From Cupriavidus phytohabitans (GTDB lineage Bacteria > Pseudomonadota > Gammaproteobacteria > Burkholderiales > Burkholderiaceae): a DNA stretch of 64,000 bases. The stretch is taken from contig NZ_AUFE01000034.1 of the NCBI RefSeq assembly GCF_000426345.1, positions 1-64,000 on the forward strand, in the 5' to 3' direction. A program made the position numbers and the translations under genes. The notes beneath the pieces were generated by a model, which saw only the letters and a list, made by a program, of their open reading frames with translations, had not been told where the DNA came from and did not search any database. This document shows, piece by piece, positions 26,189 to 35,330 of this stretch (the first letter of the stretch is position 1; every line of letters begins with the position of its first letter).

Positions 26189-28165
26189 TCAGGCAGCTTG
26201 CTGCAGTTGGGCGTAGCGGGCGCGCTCGATGCGCTCGACTTCGGCGGCGGGGACGTAGTAGTCCACGTTGCGGTCGTAGCTGCGCAGCACGAAGGTTGCG
26301 ATCGCGCCAACCAGCCCGGCAACGGCGACGAGCCACATGTGCCAGACCAGCGCGAAGCAGAACACCAGCCCGAACACCGACACGAGGAAGCCGGCCGCGG
26401 TGGGGCGTGGCATGTGGATGTCCTCGTAGTGGGCCGGCTGGCGCCATGCGCGTCCGGCTTCCTTGTCGTCCCAGTGCTGTTCCAGCGAAGTGATGTACGG
26501 CACCTTCGCGAAGTTATAGAACGGCGCCGGCGATGCGGTCGACCATTCCAGGCTGCGGCCGTCCCACGGGTCGCCGGTCAGGTCCTGGTTCTGCTTGCGG
26601 TCGCGGATGCTGACGGCCAGTTGCACGATCATGGCCAGGATGCCGGCGCCGATGACGAAGGCGCCGATCATCGCCACCACCAGGTAGGGATGCCAGTCCA
26701 CATTGGCGTAGTGGTTCATCCGGCGCGTCATGCCCTTGAAGCCCAGCACGTAGAGGGGCATGAAGGCGAGGAAGAAGCCGGCCAGCCAGCACCAGAACGA
26801 GACCTTGCCCCAGAACTCGTTCAGCTTGAAGCCGAACACCTTGGGGAACCAGAAACTGATCGCCGCCAGGCAGCCGAACAGCACGCCGCCGATGATCACG
26901 TTATGGAAGTGGGCCACCAGGAACAGGCTGTTGTGCAGCACGAAGTCCGCGCCCGGCACCGCCAGCAGCACGCCGGTCATGCCGCCGACCGCGAACGTCA
27001 CCATGAAGCCGATGGTCCACATGGTCGAGGTATGGAAGCGGATCCTGCCCCGGTACATGGTGAACAGCCAGTTGAACAGCTTCACGCCGGTGGGGATCGA
27101 GATGATCGACGTCATGATGCCGAAGAAGGCGTTCACGTTGGCGCCCGAGCCCATGGTGAAGAAGTGATGCAGCCAGACGAAGAAGGACAGCACGCCGATC
27201 GACGAGGTGGCATACACCATCGACTTGTAGCCGAACAGCGGCTTGCGCGAGAACGTGGCGATGATTTCCGAGAACGCGCCGAACGCGGGCAGGATCAGCA
27301 CATAGACCTCGGGGTGCCCCCAGATCCAGATCAGGTTCACGTACATCATGGCGTTGCCACCCAGCTCGTTGGTGAAGAAGTGCATGCCGAGGTAGCGGTC
27401 GGCGGTGAGCAGGGCCAGCGTGGCGGTCAGCACCGGGAAGATGGCGACGATCAGGATGTTGGTGATCAGCGCGGTCCAGGTGAAGACCGGCATCTTCATC
27501 AGGGTCAGGCCCGGTGCGCGCATGCGCAGGATCGTGACGATGAAGTTGATGCCGGTCAGCGTGGTGCCCAGCCCCGATATCTGCAATGACCAGATGTAGT
27601 AGTCGACGCCGACGGTGGGGCTGTAGCCGAGTTCGGACAACGGCGGGTAGGCCACCCAGCCGGTCGCGGCGAAGTCGCCCACGAACATCGACAGCATCAC
27701 CAGCACCGCCCCCATGGCCGACAGCCAGAAGCTCAGCGAATTGACGAACGGGAAGGCCACGTCGCGCGCGCCGATCTGCAGCGGCACGATCACGTTCATC
27801 AGGCCCACCACCAGCGGCGTGGCCACGTAGAAGATCATGATCACGCCATGGGCGGTGAAGATCTGGTCATAGTGGTGCGGCGGCAGGTAGCCGGCGGCAT
27901 CGCCGTAGGCGACGGCCTGCTGCGTGCGCATCAGGATCGCGTCGGCGAAGCCGCGCAGCAGCATGACCAGCGCCAGGATGATGTACATCACGCCGACCTT
28001 CTTGTGGTCGACCGAGCAGATCCATTCGGTCCACAGGTATTTCCACTTGCCGAATTTCGTGATCGCGCCGAGCAGCGCGGCGCCCAGCACCAGCACCACG
28101 GCCAGCGTCACCATGATGATCGGCTCGTGGTAGGGGATCGCCTCGAGGTTGAGTTTTCCTAGCAT
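26189..28165 (-). CDS. cyoB: Cytochrome bo3 ubiquinol oxidase subunit I
   Basis: A 658-residue catalytic subunit of the heme-copper oxidase. It holds heme b, heme o and CuB. Visible landmarks are [16 protein letters not shown] (low-spin heme ligand), [17 protein letters not shown] (CuB histidine cross-linked to tyrosine), [11 protein letters not shown] (two CuB histidines) and [12 protein letters not shown] (high- and low-spin heme ligands). It reduces oxygen to water with ubiquinol electrons and pumps protons. The 15-helix core with short N- and C-terminal extensions fits CyoB rather than cytochrome c oxidase. It begins 1 nt after cyoA. Confidence 0.97.
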   Translation of the reverse strand: MLGKLNLEAIPYHEPIIMVTLAVVLVLGAALLGAITKFGKWKYLWTEWICSVDHKKVGVMYIILALVMLLRGFADAILMRTQQAVAYGDAAGYLPPHHYDQIFTAHGVIMIFYVATPLVVGLMNVIVPLQIGARDVAFPFVNSLSFWLSAMGAVLVMLSMFVGDFAATGWVAYPPLSELGYSPTVGVDYYIWSLQISGLGTTLTGINFIVTILRMRAPGLTLMKMPVFTWTALITNILIVAIFPVLTATLALLTADRYLGMHFFTNELGGNAMMYVNLIWIWGHPEVYVLILPAFGAFSEIIATFSRKPLFGYKSMVYATSSIGVLSFFVWLHHFFTMGSGANVNAFFGIMTSIISIPTGVKLFNWLFTMYRGRIRFHTSTMWTIGFMVTFAVGGMTGVLLAVPGADFVLHNSLFLVAHFHNVIIGGVLFGCLAAISFWFPKVFGFKLNEFWGKVSFWCWLAGFFLAFMPLYVLGFKGMTRRMNHYANVDWHPYLVVAMIGAFVIGAGILAMIVQLAVSIRDRKQNQDLTGDPWDGRSLEWSTASPAPFYNFAKVPYITSLEQHWDDKEAGRAWRQPAHYEDIHMPRPTAAGFLVSVFGLVFCFALVWHMWLVAVAGLVGAIATFVLRSYDRNVDYYVPAAEVERIERARYAQLQQAA

Positions 28166-28166
28166 G

Positions 28167-29177
28167 TCATTGCTCCATGCGGCCGGGGAGCGCCGACGGG
28201 ACGCGTTGGAAGGCCTGCAGTGATTCGGGGGTGTTGGCGCGGCAGATCGCGCCGTTGGCCTGCATGGTCTTGTCGACGACCTGGTCGAACAGCTTCGGTG
28301 TCACCGATGCGTAGAGCGTGACGGGATCCTTGCTGCTGGGCTGCTCCAGCGTGCGGTAGGTATTCGCGTCAAGCGCCCGTGCCGAGGCCCGGGCCTTGCC
28401 GATCCACGCGTCGAAGTCCTCGCGCGAGGTCGCCAGTGTCTTGAAATGCATGTCCGAGAAGCCCGCGCCGCTGTAGGCCGCGGACTGGCCGAGATAGATG
28501 CCCGGCGTGTCGGCGATCAGGTGCAGGCGGGTCTGCATGCCCGCCATGGTGTAGACCATGCTGCCAAGCTGCGGAATGAAGAAGGCATTCATCATCGATT
28601 CCGCGGTCAGCCGGAAGTTGACCGGCGTGCCGACCGGGATGGCGAGCTGGTTCACCGAGGCGACGCCGTACTCGGGGTAGATGAACAGCCATTTCCAGTT
28701 CAGCGCGATGACATCGACCTGCAGCGGCTTGACCTCGGACTCGAGCGGCCGATAGGGGTCGAGCTTGTGCGTGGAGTCCCAGATCAGCACGGCCAGGCAG
28801 GCCACGATCACGCACGGGATGCCCCACACGACGATCTCGATCCTGGTCGAGTGCGACCACTTGGGCGCGTAGGCCGCGCGCGTGTTGCTTTCGCGGTAGC
28901 GCCAGGCAAACCACAGCGTCAGGAAGATCACCGGGATGACGACCATCAGCATGACGAACAGCGCGATCAGGATCAGCGATTTCTCCTGCTCGCCGATGCT
29001 GCCCTTGGGATCGAGCAGTTCGAGGTTACAGCCGCCGAGCAGGGCGCTCAGGCCGGCGGCCAGCAACAGCGCGCCGATGCGGGGCGGCAGGGCGGGCGCT
29101 GGGCTGAGGCTGGGGGAAGGGTGGGGCAGCGGGCCTTGTCGATCTTTGTTTGCCGGCCCGGCGGTAGGTTTGAGCAT
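28167..29177 (-). CDS. cyoA: Cytochrome bo3 ubiquinol oxidase subunit II
   Basis: A 336-residue lipoprotein subunit with an N-terminal proline-rich cytoplasmic stretch, a signal ending in ALLGGC (lipidated Cys) and two further hydrophobic segments, then a periplasmic cupredoxin domain. The CuA cysteines are absent ([13 protein letters not shown] replaces them), as expected for a quinol oxidase. An ATG at 29177 is preferred over an in-frame GTG at 29186, because AAGGTG then sits at normal spacing. It is the first gene of cyoABCD. The promoter must lie in the 90-bp gap to the divergent MocR gene, which also contains inverted repeats. Confidence 0.95.
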   Translation of the reverse strand: MLKPTAGPANKDRQGPLPHPSPSLSPAPALPPRIGALLLAAGLSALLGGCNLELLDPKGSIGEQEKSLILIALFVMLMVVIPVIFLTLWFAWRYRESNTRAAYAPKWSHSTRIEIVVWGIPCVIVACLAVLIWDSTHKLDPYRPLESEVKPLQVDVIALNWKWLFIYPEYGVASVNQLAIPVGTPVNFRLTAESMMNAFFIPQLGSMVYTMAGMQTRLHLIADTPGIYLGQSAAYSGAGFSDMHFKTLATSREDFDAWIGKARASARALDANTYRTLEQPSSKDPVTLYASVTPKLFDQVVDKTMQANGAICRANTPESLQAFQRVPSALPGRMEQ

Positions 29178-29262
29178 GTCGGACACCTTGGTTACGGATT
29201 ACCGAAGGCATCCGGCCACGCGCTCCGATTCAAGTGCTGCGTCAGCCCCGTGCGAGACGGGT

Positions 29263-29350
29263 TTGTATGGATTCCCTCGACAATGTCTGGCATGCTAGTC
29301 GAAGACAAAGGCCATACATCGAGGAAACTTTTGCGACAGAATCCATACAA
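29263..29350. promoter_or_regulatory. Inverted-repeat operator between cyoA and the MocR gene
   Basis: TTGTATGGATTC (29263-29274) and its exact complement GAATCCATACAA (29339-29350) form a perfect 12-bp inverted repeat 64 bp apart. A third, shorter CCATACATC copy lies at 29312-29320. One arm overlaps the proposed ATG of the MocR gene. Widely spaced half-sites fit a dimeric MocR-type regulator that loops DNA, so autoregulation and control of cyo is likely but inferred. Confidence 0.6.
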
Positions 29351-30739
29351 GATGGCGAAAACGCTGCCCGAATCGCTACCCAATGGGATCTGCGGATCAC
29401 TGCATCCGGCGCGGCCCGGTACCTGCAGATCGTCGATTTCATCGAGCAGGCGATCGGCGAAGGCCGGCTGATGGCGGGTGACCGCGTGCCGCCGCAGCGC
29501 AGCCTGGCGAAAGTCCTCGGCGTCGACCTGACCACGGTGACGCGCGCCTATAACGAGGCCCGGCGGCGACAACTGATCGAAGCCAGGGGCGCGCTCGGCA
29601 CCTTCATCGCCGCGCCGCGCGCGGAACTGGCGCGGGTGGTCGACATGAGCATGAACGTGCCGCCGCCGCCGGCGGGCGTGGACTTCCAGGACCTGTTGCG
29701 GCGTGGCCTGAACCAGGTCCTGCTGCGCAGCGACCCGCACCTGCTGATGACCTACCAGCTTGGCGGCGGCAGTGCTTCGGACCGGTCGGCCGGCGCGCTC
29801 TGGCTGGCGCCGATGTTCGGGCAGGTCGATACCGCGCGGCTGGTGGTGTGCCCCGGCGCGCAGGCCGCGCTGGCCGCGGTGATCCTGAGCCGCACGCGGC
29901 CCGGCGAGGCGATCGTGACCGAGCCGCTGGCCTACCCGGGCATCCGCGCTGCGGCGGCGCAGCTTGGCCGGCGCGTCCTGATCGCGCCGTGCGACGCGGA
30001 CGGGATGCTGCCTGATGCGCTTGCCGCGGCGCGCGCCGAGGGGGCCACGCTGGCCTACCTCAACCCGACGGCGCAGAACCCGACGACGCACACCATGCCG
30101 GCCTCGCGCCGGGCAGAGATCGCCAGCGCCGCGAATCGCTGCGATATCGCCTTGCTGGAGGACGACCCGTACTGGCTGCTGACGCCGTCAGCGCCGCCGC
30201 CGCTCGCCACCTTTGCGCCCGAGCGCACCTGCTACGTCGCGACGCTGTCCAAGGCGCTCACGCCGGGCCTGCGCACGGCGTATGTGCTGTTGCCGGAGGG
30301 GAGTGGTGGCGAGGACCTGCTGGCAGCGCTGCGCGCCTTCGCGCTGATGGCCGCGCCGATGACCGCGGCACTTGCCACGCAATGGATCCATGACGGCTCG
30401 GCCATGCAGCTGCTCGACGGCATCCGCACCGAAGCGCTGGCGCGGTGCGCGCTGGCAAGCCGGTGGCTGAGCGGGATCGGCCAGCTGCCGCCCAGCGCCA
30501 TCCACGTCTGGCACCGCCTGCCCGCGCAGTGGTCGGCGCAGCAGCTCACCCGGGCCGCGCTGGCGGAAGACCTGCGGGTCACGCCTTCCGACGCGTTCTG
30601 GGACGGGCCCGGCGCGCCCAATGCCATCCGCATCTCGCTCGGCGGCGTGGACAGCCACGCGCAGCTGTCGCTGGCGCTGAGGAAGCTGGCGGCATTGCTG
30701 GAGCGCCGGCCGGCGTCGGGCGTGGAGATGGTGGTGTGA
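29267..30739 (+). CDS. MocR-type regulator: GntR helix-turn-helix fused to aminotransferase
   Basis: A 490-residue transcription factor. After about 40 residues of linker, residues about 45-115 form the winged helix (ARYLQIVDFIEQAI, VPPQRSLAKVLGVDLTTVTRAYNEARR). The rest is a fold-type I aminotransferase domain with the PLP lysine in TLSKALTPGLR (Lys329) and the YLNPTAQNPTT segment. MocR proteins use PLP as a sensing cofactor for amino-acid or vitamin B6-related signals. I start at the ATG at 29267; a GTG at 29234 is an alternative, and no start codon lies in frame closer to the winged helix. It is divergent from cyoA and flanks a 12-bp inverted repeat that is probably its own operator. Confidence 0.88.
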   Translation: MDSLDNVWHASRRQRPYIEETFATESIQDGENAARIATQWDLRITASGAARYLQIVDFIEQAIGEGRLMAGDRVPPQRSLAKVLGVDLTTVTRAYNEARRRQLIEARGALGTFIAAPRAELARVVDMSMNVPPPPAGVDFQDLLRRGLNQVLLRSDPHLLMTYQLGGGSASDRSAGALWLAPMFGQVDTARLVVCPGAQAALAAVILSRTRPGEAIVTEPLAYPGIRAAAAQLGRRVLIAPCDADGMLPDALAAARAEGATLAYLNPTAQNPTTHTMPASRRAEIASAANRCDIALLEDDPYWLLTPSAPPPLATFAPERTCYVATLSKALTPGLRTAYVLLPEGSGGEDLLAALRAFALMAAPMTAALATQWIHDGSAMQLLDGIRTEALARCALASRWLSGIGQLPPSAIHVWHRLPAQWSAQQLTRAALAEDLRVTPSDAFWDGPGAPNAIRISLGGVDSHAQLSLALRKLAALLERRPASGVEMVV

Positions 30740-30740
30740 A

Positions 30741-30762
30741 CCGCCTGGCGTCGCGCAGGCGG
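30741..30762. terminator. Bidirectional hairpin between MocR and catD genes
   Basis: CCGCCTG (30741-30747) pairs perfectly with CAGGCGG (30756-30762) around an 8-nt loop, in the 31-bp gap between two convergent genes. There is no T run, so termination efficiency is uncertain. Confidence 0.55.
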
Positions 30763-30770
30763 CGCCGACA

Positions 30771-31553
30771 TCAGGCGTGTAAAACGAAGTTGATCACCGC
30801 GTCAGAAAACTCCGCCGGCAGTTCCCAGTTCGACAGATGCGCCGCATTGAGCGCGAGATACTCGGCGTTGGCAATCCCATTAGCCAGCTCGCGCCCCTGT
30901 TCGGGCGTGGTGGCGGCATCCTGGACACCAGCAATCACCAGCACGCGCGCCTCAATGCCGGCCAGCAGGCCGCGCAGGTCGGCATCGCGCACCGCGGCGC
31001 AGTTGGCGATATAGCCGTCGGCATCGGTCGAGGCGAGCATCGACAACACCGGCGCCAGGCGCGCCGGATCGCCGGCGAGCGCGGCGGGAGTGAACCAGCG
31101 GGCCAGCACGCTCTCGGCGATGGCCGCCATGCCTTCGGCCTGCACGCGCTCGATGCGGGTATTCCAGCCGGAAGGCGGGCCGATCAGCGCTGCGGTATTG
31201 GCCAGCACGAAGCGGCCGAAGCGTTCGGGGTGATGACGTGCCAGCCAGATGCCGGTCATGCCGCCCATCGACAGGCCGCAGAAGTGCGCGCGCCCGATGC
31301 CGGCGTGGTCCATCACCGCCAGCACGTCGGCGCCCAGCTCGGCCATGCCGAATGGCGCGGCCGGCACGGCGGAGGCGCCATGGCCGCGCGTGTCGTAGCG
31401 CAGCACGCGGAAGCGCTCGAGCAGCGCCGGCATCTGCGGATCCCACATCGACAGGTTGGTGCCGAGCGAATTGGACATGACCAGCACCGGCGCGCCGGCC
31501 GGGCCCTGGAGTTCGTAGTGCAGGCGGAGCCCGTCACGGGAGGCAATGCTCAT
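30771..31553 (-). CDS. catD: 3-oxoadipate enol-lactonase
   Basis: A 260-residue alpha/beta-hydrolase that opens the enol-lactone ring to 3-oxoadipate. The nucleophile is Ser95 in GLSMGG, and the catalytic His is about residue 239 in NAAHLSNWELP. The lid-entry segment YDTRGHGASAVPAAPFGMAELGADV matches the PcaD/CatD family. It is the last gene of catB-catC-catD, 14 nt after catC, so the symbol catD reflects context; pcaD is the equivalent elsewhere. The start at 31553 was preferred over a non-coding-looking upstream extension. Confidence 0.92.
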   Translation of the reverse strand: MSIASRDGLRLHYELQGPAGAPVLVMSNSLGTNLSMWDPQMPALLERFRVLRYDTRGHGASAVPAAPFGMAELGADVLAVMDHAGIGRAHFCGLSMGGMTGIWLARHHPERFGRFVLANTAALIGPPSGWNTRIERVQAEGMAAIAESVLARWFTPAALAGDPARLAPVLSMLASTDADGYIANCAAVRDADLRGLLAGIEARVLVIAGVQDAATTPEQGRELANGIANAEYLALNAAHLSNWELPAEFSDAVINFVLHA

Positions 31554-31567
31554 GACGCGGGCCTCGC

Positions 31568-31846
31568 TCAGCGGATCGAAGAGGGATGCGGCGCCAGCGG
31601 CGTGACGGCGATCTTCATGTACGGGAACAGCGGCAGCGCCGACAGCAGGTTGTGCAGCGCCTCGTTCGACTCGACGTCGAACACGCTGTAGTTGGCATAC
31701 TCGCCGACCACGCGGTACAGGTGCAGCCACTTGCCCTGGCGCTGCAGGTCCTGCGCGTAGGCCTTCTCGCGCGCCTTGATCTCGTCGGCCTGCGCGGCGG
31801 GCATGTCGTGCGGCAGGTTCACGTCCATTCTTACCAGATACAGCAT
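31568..31846 (-). CDS. catC: Muconolactone delta-isomerase
   Basis: A 92-residue enzyme that converts muconolactone to the enol-lactone in the catechol branch of the beta-ketoadipate pathway. The start MLYLVRMDVNLPHDMP and the segment GKWLHLYRVVGEYANYSVFDVESN are diagnostic. The length is exact for the family, which assembles as a decamer. It lies between catB (34 nt) and catD (14 nt). Confidence 0.95.
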   Translation of the reverse strand: MLYLVRMDVNLPHDMPAAQADEIKAREKAYAQDLQRQGKWLHLYRVVGEYANYSVFDVESNEALHNLLSALPLFPYMKIAVTPLAPHPSSIR

Positions 31847-31880
31847 CGGGTTCTCCTCGTTTTAGTCCGGTGGTGAAAAA

Positions 31881-33020
31881 TCAGTCGCGTCGATAGTGCG
31901 CCAGCTTGTCTTCGTCGAGCGCGATCCCCAGCCCCGGCCCTTGCGGCAGGTGCAGCGCAAAGTCACGGTACACCGGCCGCTCCACCACGATATCGTCCTT
32001 CAGCAGCAGCGGCCCGAACAGTTCGGTGCCCCAGGCCAGCTGCGGCAGCGTGGCGAAGCCGTGGGCGGCGGCGATGGTGCCGACGCTGCCTTCCAGCATG
32101 GTGCCGCCATACAGCGCGATGCCGGCCGCGTCGCCGACCGCGGCGGTGCGCAGCATGCCGAAGATGCCGCCGGACTTGGCGATCTTCAGCGCGAACACGT
32201 CGGCGGCGCCGAGGCGGGCCAGTTCCATCGCGTCCTCGGGGCCGCACACGGCTTCGTCGGCCATGATGGGCACGACAAAGCGCGCCGCCAGCCGCGCCAG
32301 CGCGGTGCGCTGCTCGCGCGGCGTGGGCTGCTCGATCAGGTCGATGCCGGCGGCTTCGAGCATGGCAATGCCGGTGGCGGCTTCCGCTTCGTTCCAGGCC
32401 TGGTTGACGTCGACGGTGACGCGGGCACGGTCGCCCAGCGCGCGCTTGATCGCGGACACGTGGGCCACGTCCTCGCGCACGCCGCGGCGGCCAATCTTGA
32501 GCTTGAAGGTGTCGTGGCGGCGCTCGGCCAGCAGGCGCTCGGCCTCGTCGATGTCGCGCGCGGTATCGCCGCTGGCCAGCGTCCACAGCACCGGCAGCGT
32601 GTCGCGCACGGCGCCGCCCAGCAGCGTCGACAGCGGCACGCCCAGGCGCTTGCCCTGCGCGTCGAGCAGCGCCGTTTCCAGCGCCGACTTGGCGAAGCGG
32701 TTGCCGCGCGCGACCTTGTTCAGCCGTGCCATGGCCGCGTGCACGTTGGTGGCATCCTGCCCGAGCAACGCCGGCGCCAGGTAGGTGTCGATGGTCAGCT
32801 TGATGCCCTCGGGGCTTTCATCGCCATAGGACAGGCCACCGATGGTGGTGGCCTCGCCGATGCCTTCCACGCCGTCGCCGCAGCGCAGGCGGACGATCAC
32901 CAGGGTCTGCCGCTGCATGGTCGCCATGGCGAGCTGGTGCGGGCGGATGGTCGGCAGGTCGACCAGGATGGCCTCGATCGACTCGATGGCCGTGGGGCTG
33001 GATTGTGTTGCCACTTTCAT
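31881..33020 (-). CDS. catB: Muconate cycloisomerase
   Basis: A 379-residue enolase-superfamily enzyme that cyclises cis,cis-muconate to muconolactone. The acid/base lysines are Lys173 and Lys175 (FKLKIG); the metal ligands are Asp204 (VDVNQAW), Glu230 (DLIEQP) and Asp255 (ADEAV). The C-terminal GTELFGPLLLKDD is typical of CatB. It is first in catBCD. A perfect ATAC-N7-GTAT motif, the CatR/BenM-type LysR site, lies 82-96 bp upstream of the start. Neither catA nor a LysR gene is adjacent. Confidence 0.95.
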   Translation of the reverse strand: MKVATQSSPTAIESIEAILVDLPTIRPHQLAMATMQRQTLVIVRLRCGDGVEGIGEATTIGGLSYGDESPEGIKLTIDTYLAPALLGQDATNVHAAMARLNKVARGNRFAKSALETALLDAQGKRLGVPLSTLLGGAVRDTLPVLWTLASGDTARDIDEAERLLAERRHDTFKLKIGRRGVREDVAHVSAIKRALGDRARVTVDVNQAWNEAEAATGIAMLEAAGIDLIEQPTPREQRTALARLAARFVVPIMADEAVCGPEDAMELARLGAADVFALKIAKSGGIFGMLRTAAVGDAAGIALYGGTMLEGSVGTIAAAHGFATLPQLAWGTELFGPLLLKDDIVVERPVYRDFALHLPQGPGLGIALDEDKLAHYRRD

Positions 33021-33101
33021 ACCTTCCTGATGCAGTTGAATGTTGCATCGGAGTATGGATGGCTATTTTTCCGCTGTCCAAGACCGTTGTCGTCTGATTT
33101 G

Positions 33102-33116
33102 ATACTTCAAGAGTAT
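33102..33116. promoter_or_regulatory. CatR/BenM-type LysR operator of catBCD
   Basis: ATACTTCAAGAGTAT fits the consensus ATAC-N7-GTAT recognised by BenM, CatM and CatR-type regulators and is also a perfect 5-bp palindrome. A further GTAT half-site lies at 33053-33056 closer to the catB start at 33020, in the usual arrangement of recognition and activation sites. The cognate regulator is not in the window. Confidence 0.7.
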
Positions 33117-33198
33117 GAATTGCCGCCGGCGCCTTGCGCGCATCCGGTGCGCATGGTCTACGGCGTCACGAATGATATCGACCTTGTGGGCCTGCCTC

Positions 33199-33300
33199 GC
33201 ATTGGACATCCTCGTCAACAATGTCGGCGGCACCATCCGATACGAAGCCTCATACATCACCGGTACGGTCTTGCCGGTCGGCGGCGGGGACCAGGGCTGA
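33199..33300 (+). pseudogene. Deletion remnant of a benD-like dehydrogenase
   Basis: The forward strand encodes ALDILVNNVGGTI and continues without a stop into YEASYITGTVLPVGGGDQG followed by TGA. The first piece is the NNVGG motif from the middle of a short-chain dehydrogenase, and the second is the usual C-terminus. In BenD (dihydroxycyclohexadiene carboxylate dehydrogenase) these are separated by roughly 130 residues, so about 400 bp seem to have been deleted in frame. The N-terminal NAD-binding part is also missing. It lies just upstream of catB, where ben genes often sit in related bacteria. The benD identity is inferred from those two motifs. Confidence 0.65.
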
Positions 33301-33419
33301 CTGCACGCGCCGGTGTCCTCCGTTGCGGTGCGGGCGGGATAACGCGCGCTTGCCTATAGTGAACCCAGCCATGCAGCCAGCCGGCCCTCGGAGACTGCAG
33401 CGGCCGCCGGAGGCGAGCC

Positions 33420-34523
33420 ATGCAGATTGCGTCGATCGACACCATCGTGCTGCGCGTGCCGTTCACGGTCGGCGGGGTTTCCGCCGCCGGTGTGTGGGGC
33501 GGGGCGGGTTTGCAGGCCGCGGATTCGCTGCTGGTCCGGGTGACCACCGACGACGGCATCGTGGGCTGGGGCGAAACCTTCGGCTTTATCGGCATCCCGA
33601 TGGTCAAGGCGGCGCTCGACGAACTGCTGGCGCCCGCGTGCATCGGCATGGATGCCACGCAGCCCGAGGCGCTCAGCCTGGACCTGCAGCGCCGCTTCCA
33701 TGTCTTCGGGCGCAGCGGCGCCGTGCTGTATGGGCTGTCGGCGCTTGATATCGCGCTGTGGGATATCTGCGGCAAGGCCGCCGGCCTGCCGCTGTACCGG
33801 CTGCTGGGCGGAACGCGGCGAGAGCAGCTGCCGGCGTATGCCAGCCTGATCCGCTACGCCGACCGGGCGGCCATCGCGGCCAACATGCAGCGCGCGATCG
33901 CCGACGGCTACCGCAGCGTCAAGCTGCACGAAGTCGAGCTCGGCGTCATACGGGCCGCGCGAGACGCAGCCGGGCCGGATATCGAAATCACGCTGGATGT
34001 GAACTGTCCCTGGTCGCTGGCCGAGGCCATCGACATGGCGCGCGCACTGGCGCCGCTGTCGCTGCGCTGGCTCGAGGAGCCGCTGTGGCCGCCGGAGAAC
34101 TACGCCGGCCTGGCCGCGTTGCGCCGGCTATGCAGCATTCCCATTGCGGCAGGTGAGAACGCCTCGACGCTGATGGACTTCCACCAGATGCTCGGCGCCG
34201 GCGCGGTCGACGTGATCCAGCCCAGCCCGGCCAAGATGGGCGGCATCAGCCCGCTGCGCAAGGTGTTCGCGCTGGCCGAGGCACACAACACGCAGGTGAT
34301 GGTCCACACCTTCTACGACGGCCCCGGGCTGCTGGCCAGCATCCATGCCACGGCGGCGCTGGGCGATGCGCGTGCCATGATCGAATGGCGCTACTTTGAC
34401 ATGGAGGCCACGGTGCTCGGCGAGGCGGTGCTGCCGCGCGACGGGATGATCCGGGTGCCGGACGGGCCGGGGCTGGGAATCGATCCCGATCCGGAGGTGA
34501 TCCGGCGCTACCAGGTCGGCTGA
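33420..34523 (+). CDS. Mandelate racemase/muconate lactonizing enzyme family protein
   Basis: A 367-residue enolase-superfamily enzyme. The base pair is Lys168-x-His170 (VKLHE) instead of the K-x-K of CatB. Metal ligands are Asp193 (LDVNCPW), Glu219/220 (LEEPLWPP) and Glu246 (AGEN), and His296 (VHTFYDGPG) may be the second base. The family abstracts a proton alpha to a carboxylate and may dehydrate sugar acids or racemise hydroxyacids. The lid region GFIGIPMVKAALDELL does not identify the substrate. It lies divergent from catB with the benD-like remnant in between. The function within the superfamily is unassigned. Confidence 0.85.
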   Translation: MQIASIDTIVLRVPFTVGGVSAAGVWGGAGLQAADSLLVRVTTDDGIVGWGETFGFIGIPMVKAALDELLAPACIGMDATQPEALSLDLQRRFHVFGRSGAVLYGLSALDIALWDICGKAAGLPLYRLLGGTRREQLPAYASLIRYADRAAIAANMQRAIADGYRSVKLHEVELGVIRAARDAAGPDIEITLDVNCPWSLAEAIDMARALAPLSLRWLEEPLWPPENYAGLAALRRLCSIPIAAGENASTLMDFHQMLGAGAVDVIQPSPAKMGGISPLRKVFALAEAHNTQVMVHTFYDGPGLLASIHATAALGDARAMIEWRYFDMEATVLGEAVLPRDGMIRVPDGPGLGIDPDPEVIRRYQVG

Positions 34524-34864
34524 AAGGCTTCACCGGGAACGCGGCCCCGCACGCCGCGGTATCCAATGCGTGCACCAGTTCCGTGCCTGTCTTGTGCCGG
34601 CGACGGCGGCGAGTCAATGCAGGCAAAGTTGCCCGCGGCCCAACGATTTGGGGGAAGTGCACGGCCGGTACCAACACCGCGCCTGTTCCGCCACACGCGC
34701 GCCAGCGAGGGGGGCCGGCGAGCCGGCCGGTTGTCGATTCCCGCGCCGCACACCCGGAACTGTCATGCGAGGCGGGTACGCTGCACATCCCGCGAGGCCT
34801 GGCAGCAAACTTGCTTGTTGATTGCATCTGGCCGACAGGGGACATTCATCCGTTGGGAGAAGCC
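34524..34864. other. Intergenic region, no gene recognised
   Basis: About 340 bp between the enolase-family gene and the small unknown gene. It contains a GC-rich inverted repeat GGCCGGC-GAG-CCGGCC around 34710-34727 that may terminate upstream transcription, and a TTGCTT near 34815 that could be a -35 element for the next gene. Open frames here look like chance products of high GC. Confidence 0.5.
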
Positions 34865-35245
34865 ATGCATCAAGCACGCATCACCGCGCACAAGGGAATT
34901 CTGGTTGTCGAACTGGTGCCTGACCAGGAGAACGGGGAAGGGACCCCGACCAACAAGCTTCGCAACCTGGCCACGGTCATCCATGACACCGGACGGCACC
35001 TGGGTGTTTCCGAAGAAGCCCTGGCGCTGCTGAAGATGGTGAAACGCGGCCTGGACCGCATCGGCGACTTTGCCTGGTTCAGCAGCGACGACGGTACGGA
35101 CCATTTCGCCTGGCTGGGCGGCCCGAAGCGGCTGGTAAATCCCGCGTCGGTGGCGGCTGCCCGGGACTATGCGATCCTTGCCCACCGGGTTATTCCGAAC
35201 CAGGTGCCGGACGGCGCCAGGATGGCGATCGAGACGAACTTCTGA
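34865..35245 (+). CDS. Hypothetical protein, 126 residues
   Basis: A soluble protein beginning MHQARITAHKGILVVELVPDQ. A GGGAGAAG site precedes the ATG. It has no signal peptide, membrane segment or recognisable motif. The middle is helical (LGVSEEALALLKMVKRGLDRIG) and the end contains AWLGGPKRLVNPASVAAARDYA. Codon bias fits the neighbours, so it is probably a real gene. It stands alone between the enolase-family gene and the GntR gene. I do not recognise the family. Confidence 0.6.
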   Translation: MHQARITAHKGILVVELVPDQENGEGTPTNKLRNLATVIHDTGRHLGVSEEALALLKMVKRGLDRIGDFAWFSSDDGTDHFAWLGGPKRLVNPASVAAARDYAILAHRVIPNQVPDGARMAIETNF

Positions 35246-35330
35246 GTCCCGCCGCCGCGCGCACGGAGTGGGAATGGGAAGCCGGCACGGCCCCTGGCGC
35301 CGTGGCGCGGCTGGAATGCCAGCGGGTCCA

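Noticed and set aside
28167-29177. cyoA as cytochrome c oxidase subunit II
   Set aside because: The CuA cysteines are absent and the gene order is cyoABCD, so a quinol oxidase is indicated.
34566-35033. Forward frame overlapping the start of the 126-residue hypothetical gene
   Set aside because: It lacks a ribosome site and runs into a frame with better start context and coding bias (34865-35245).
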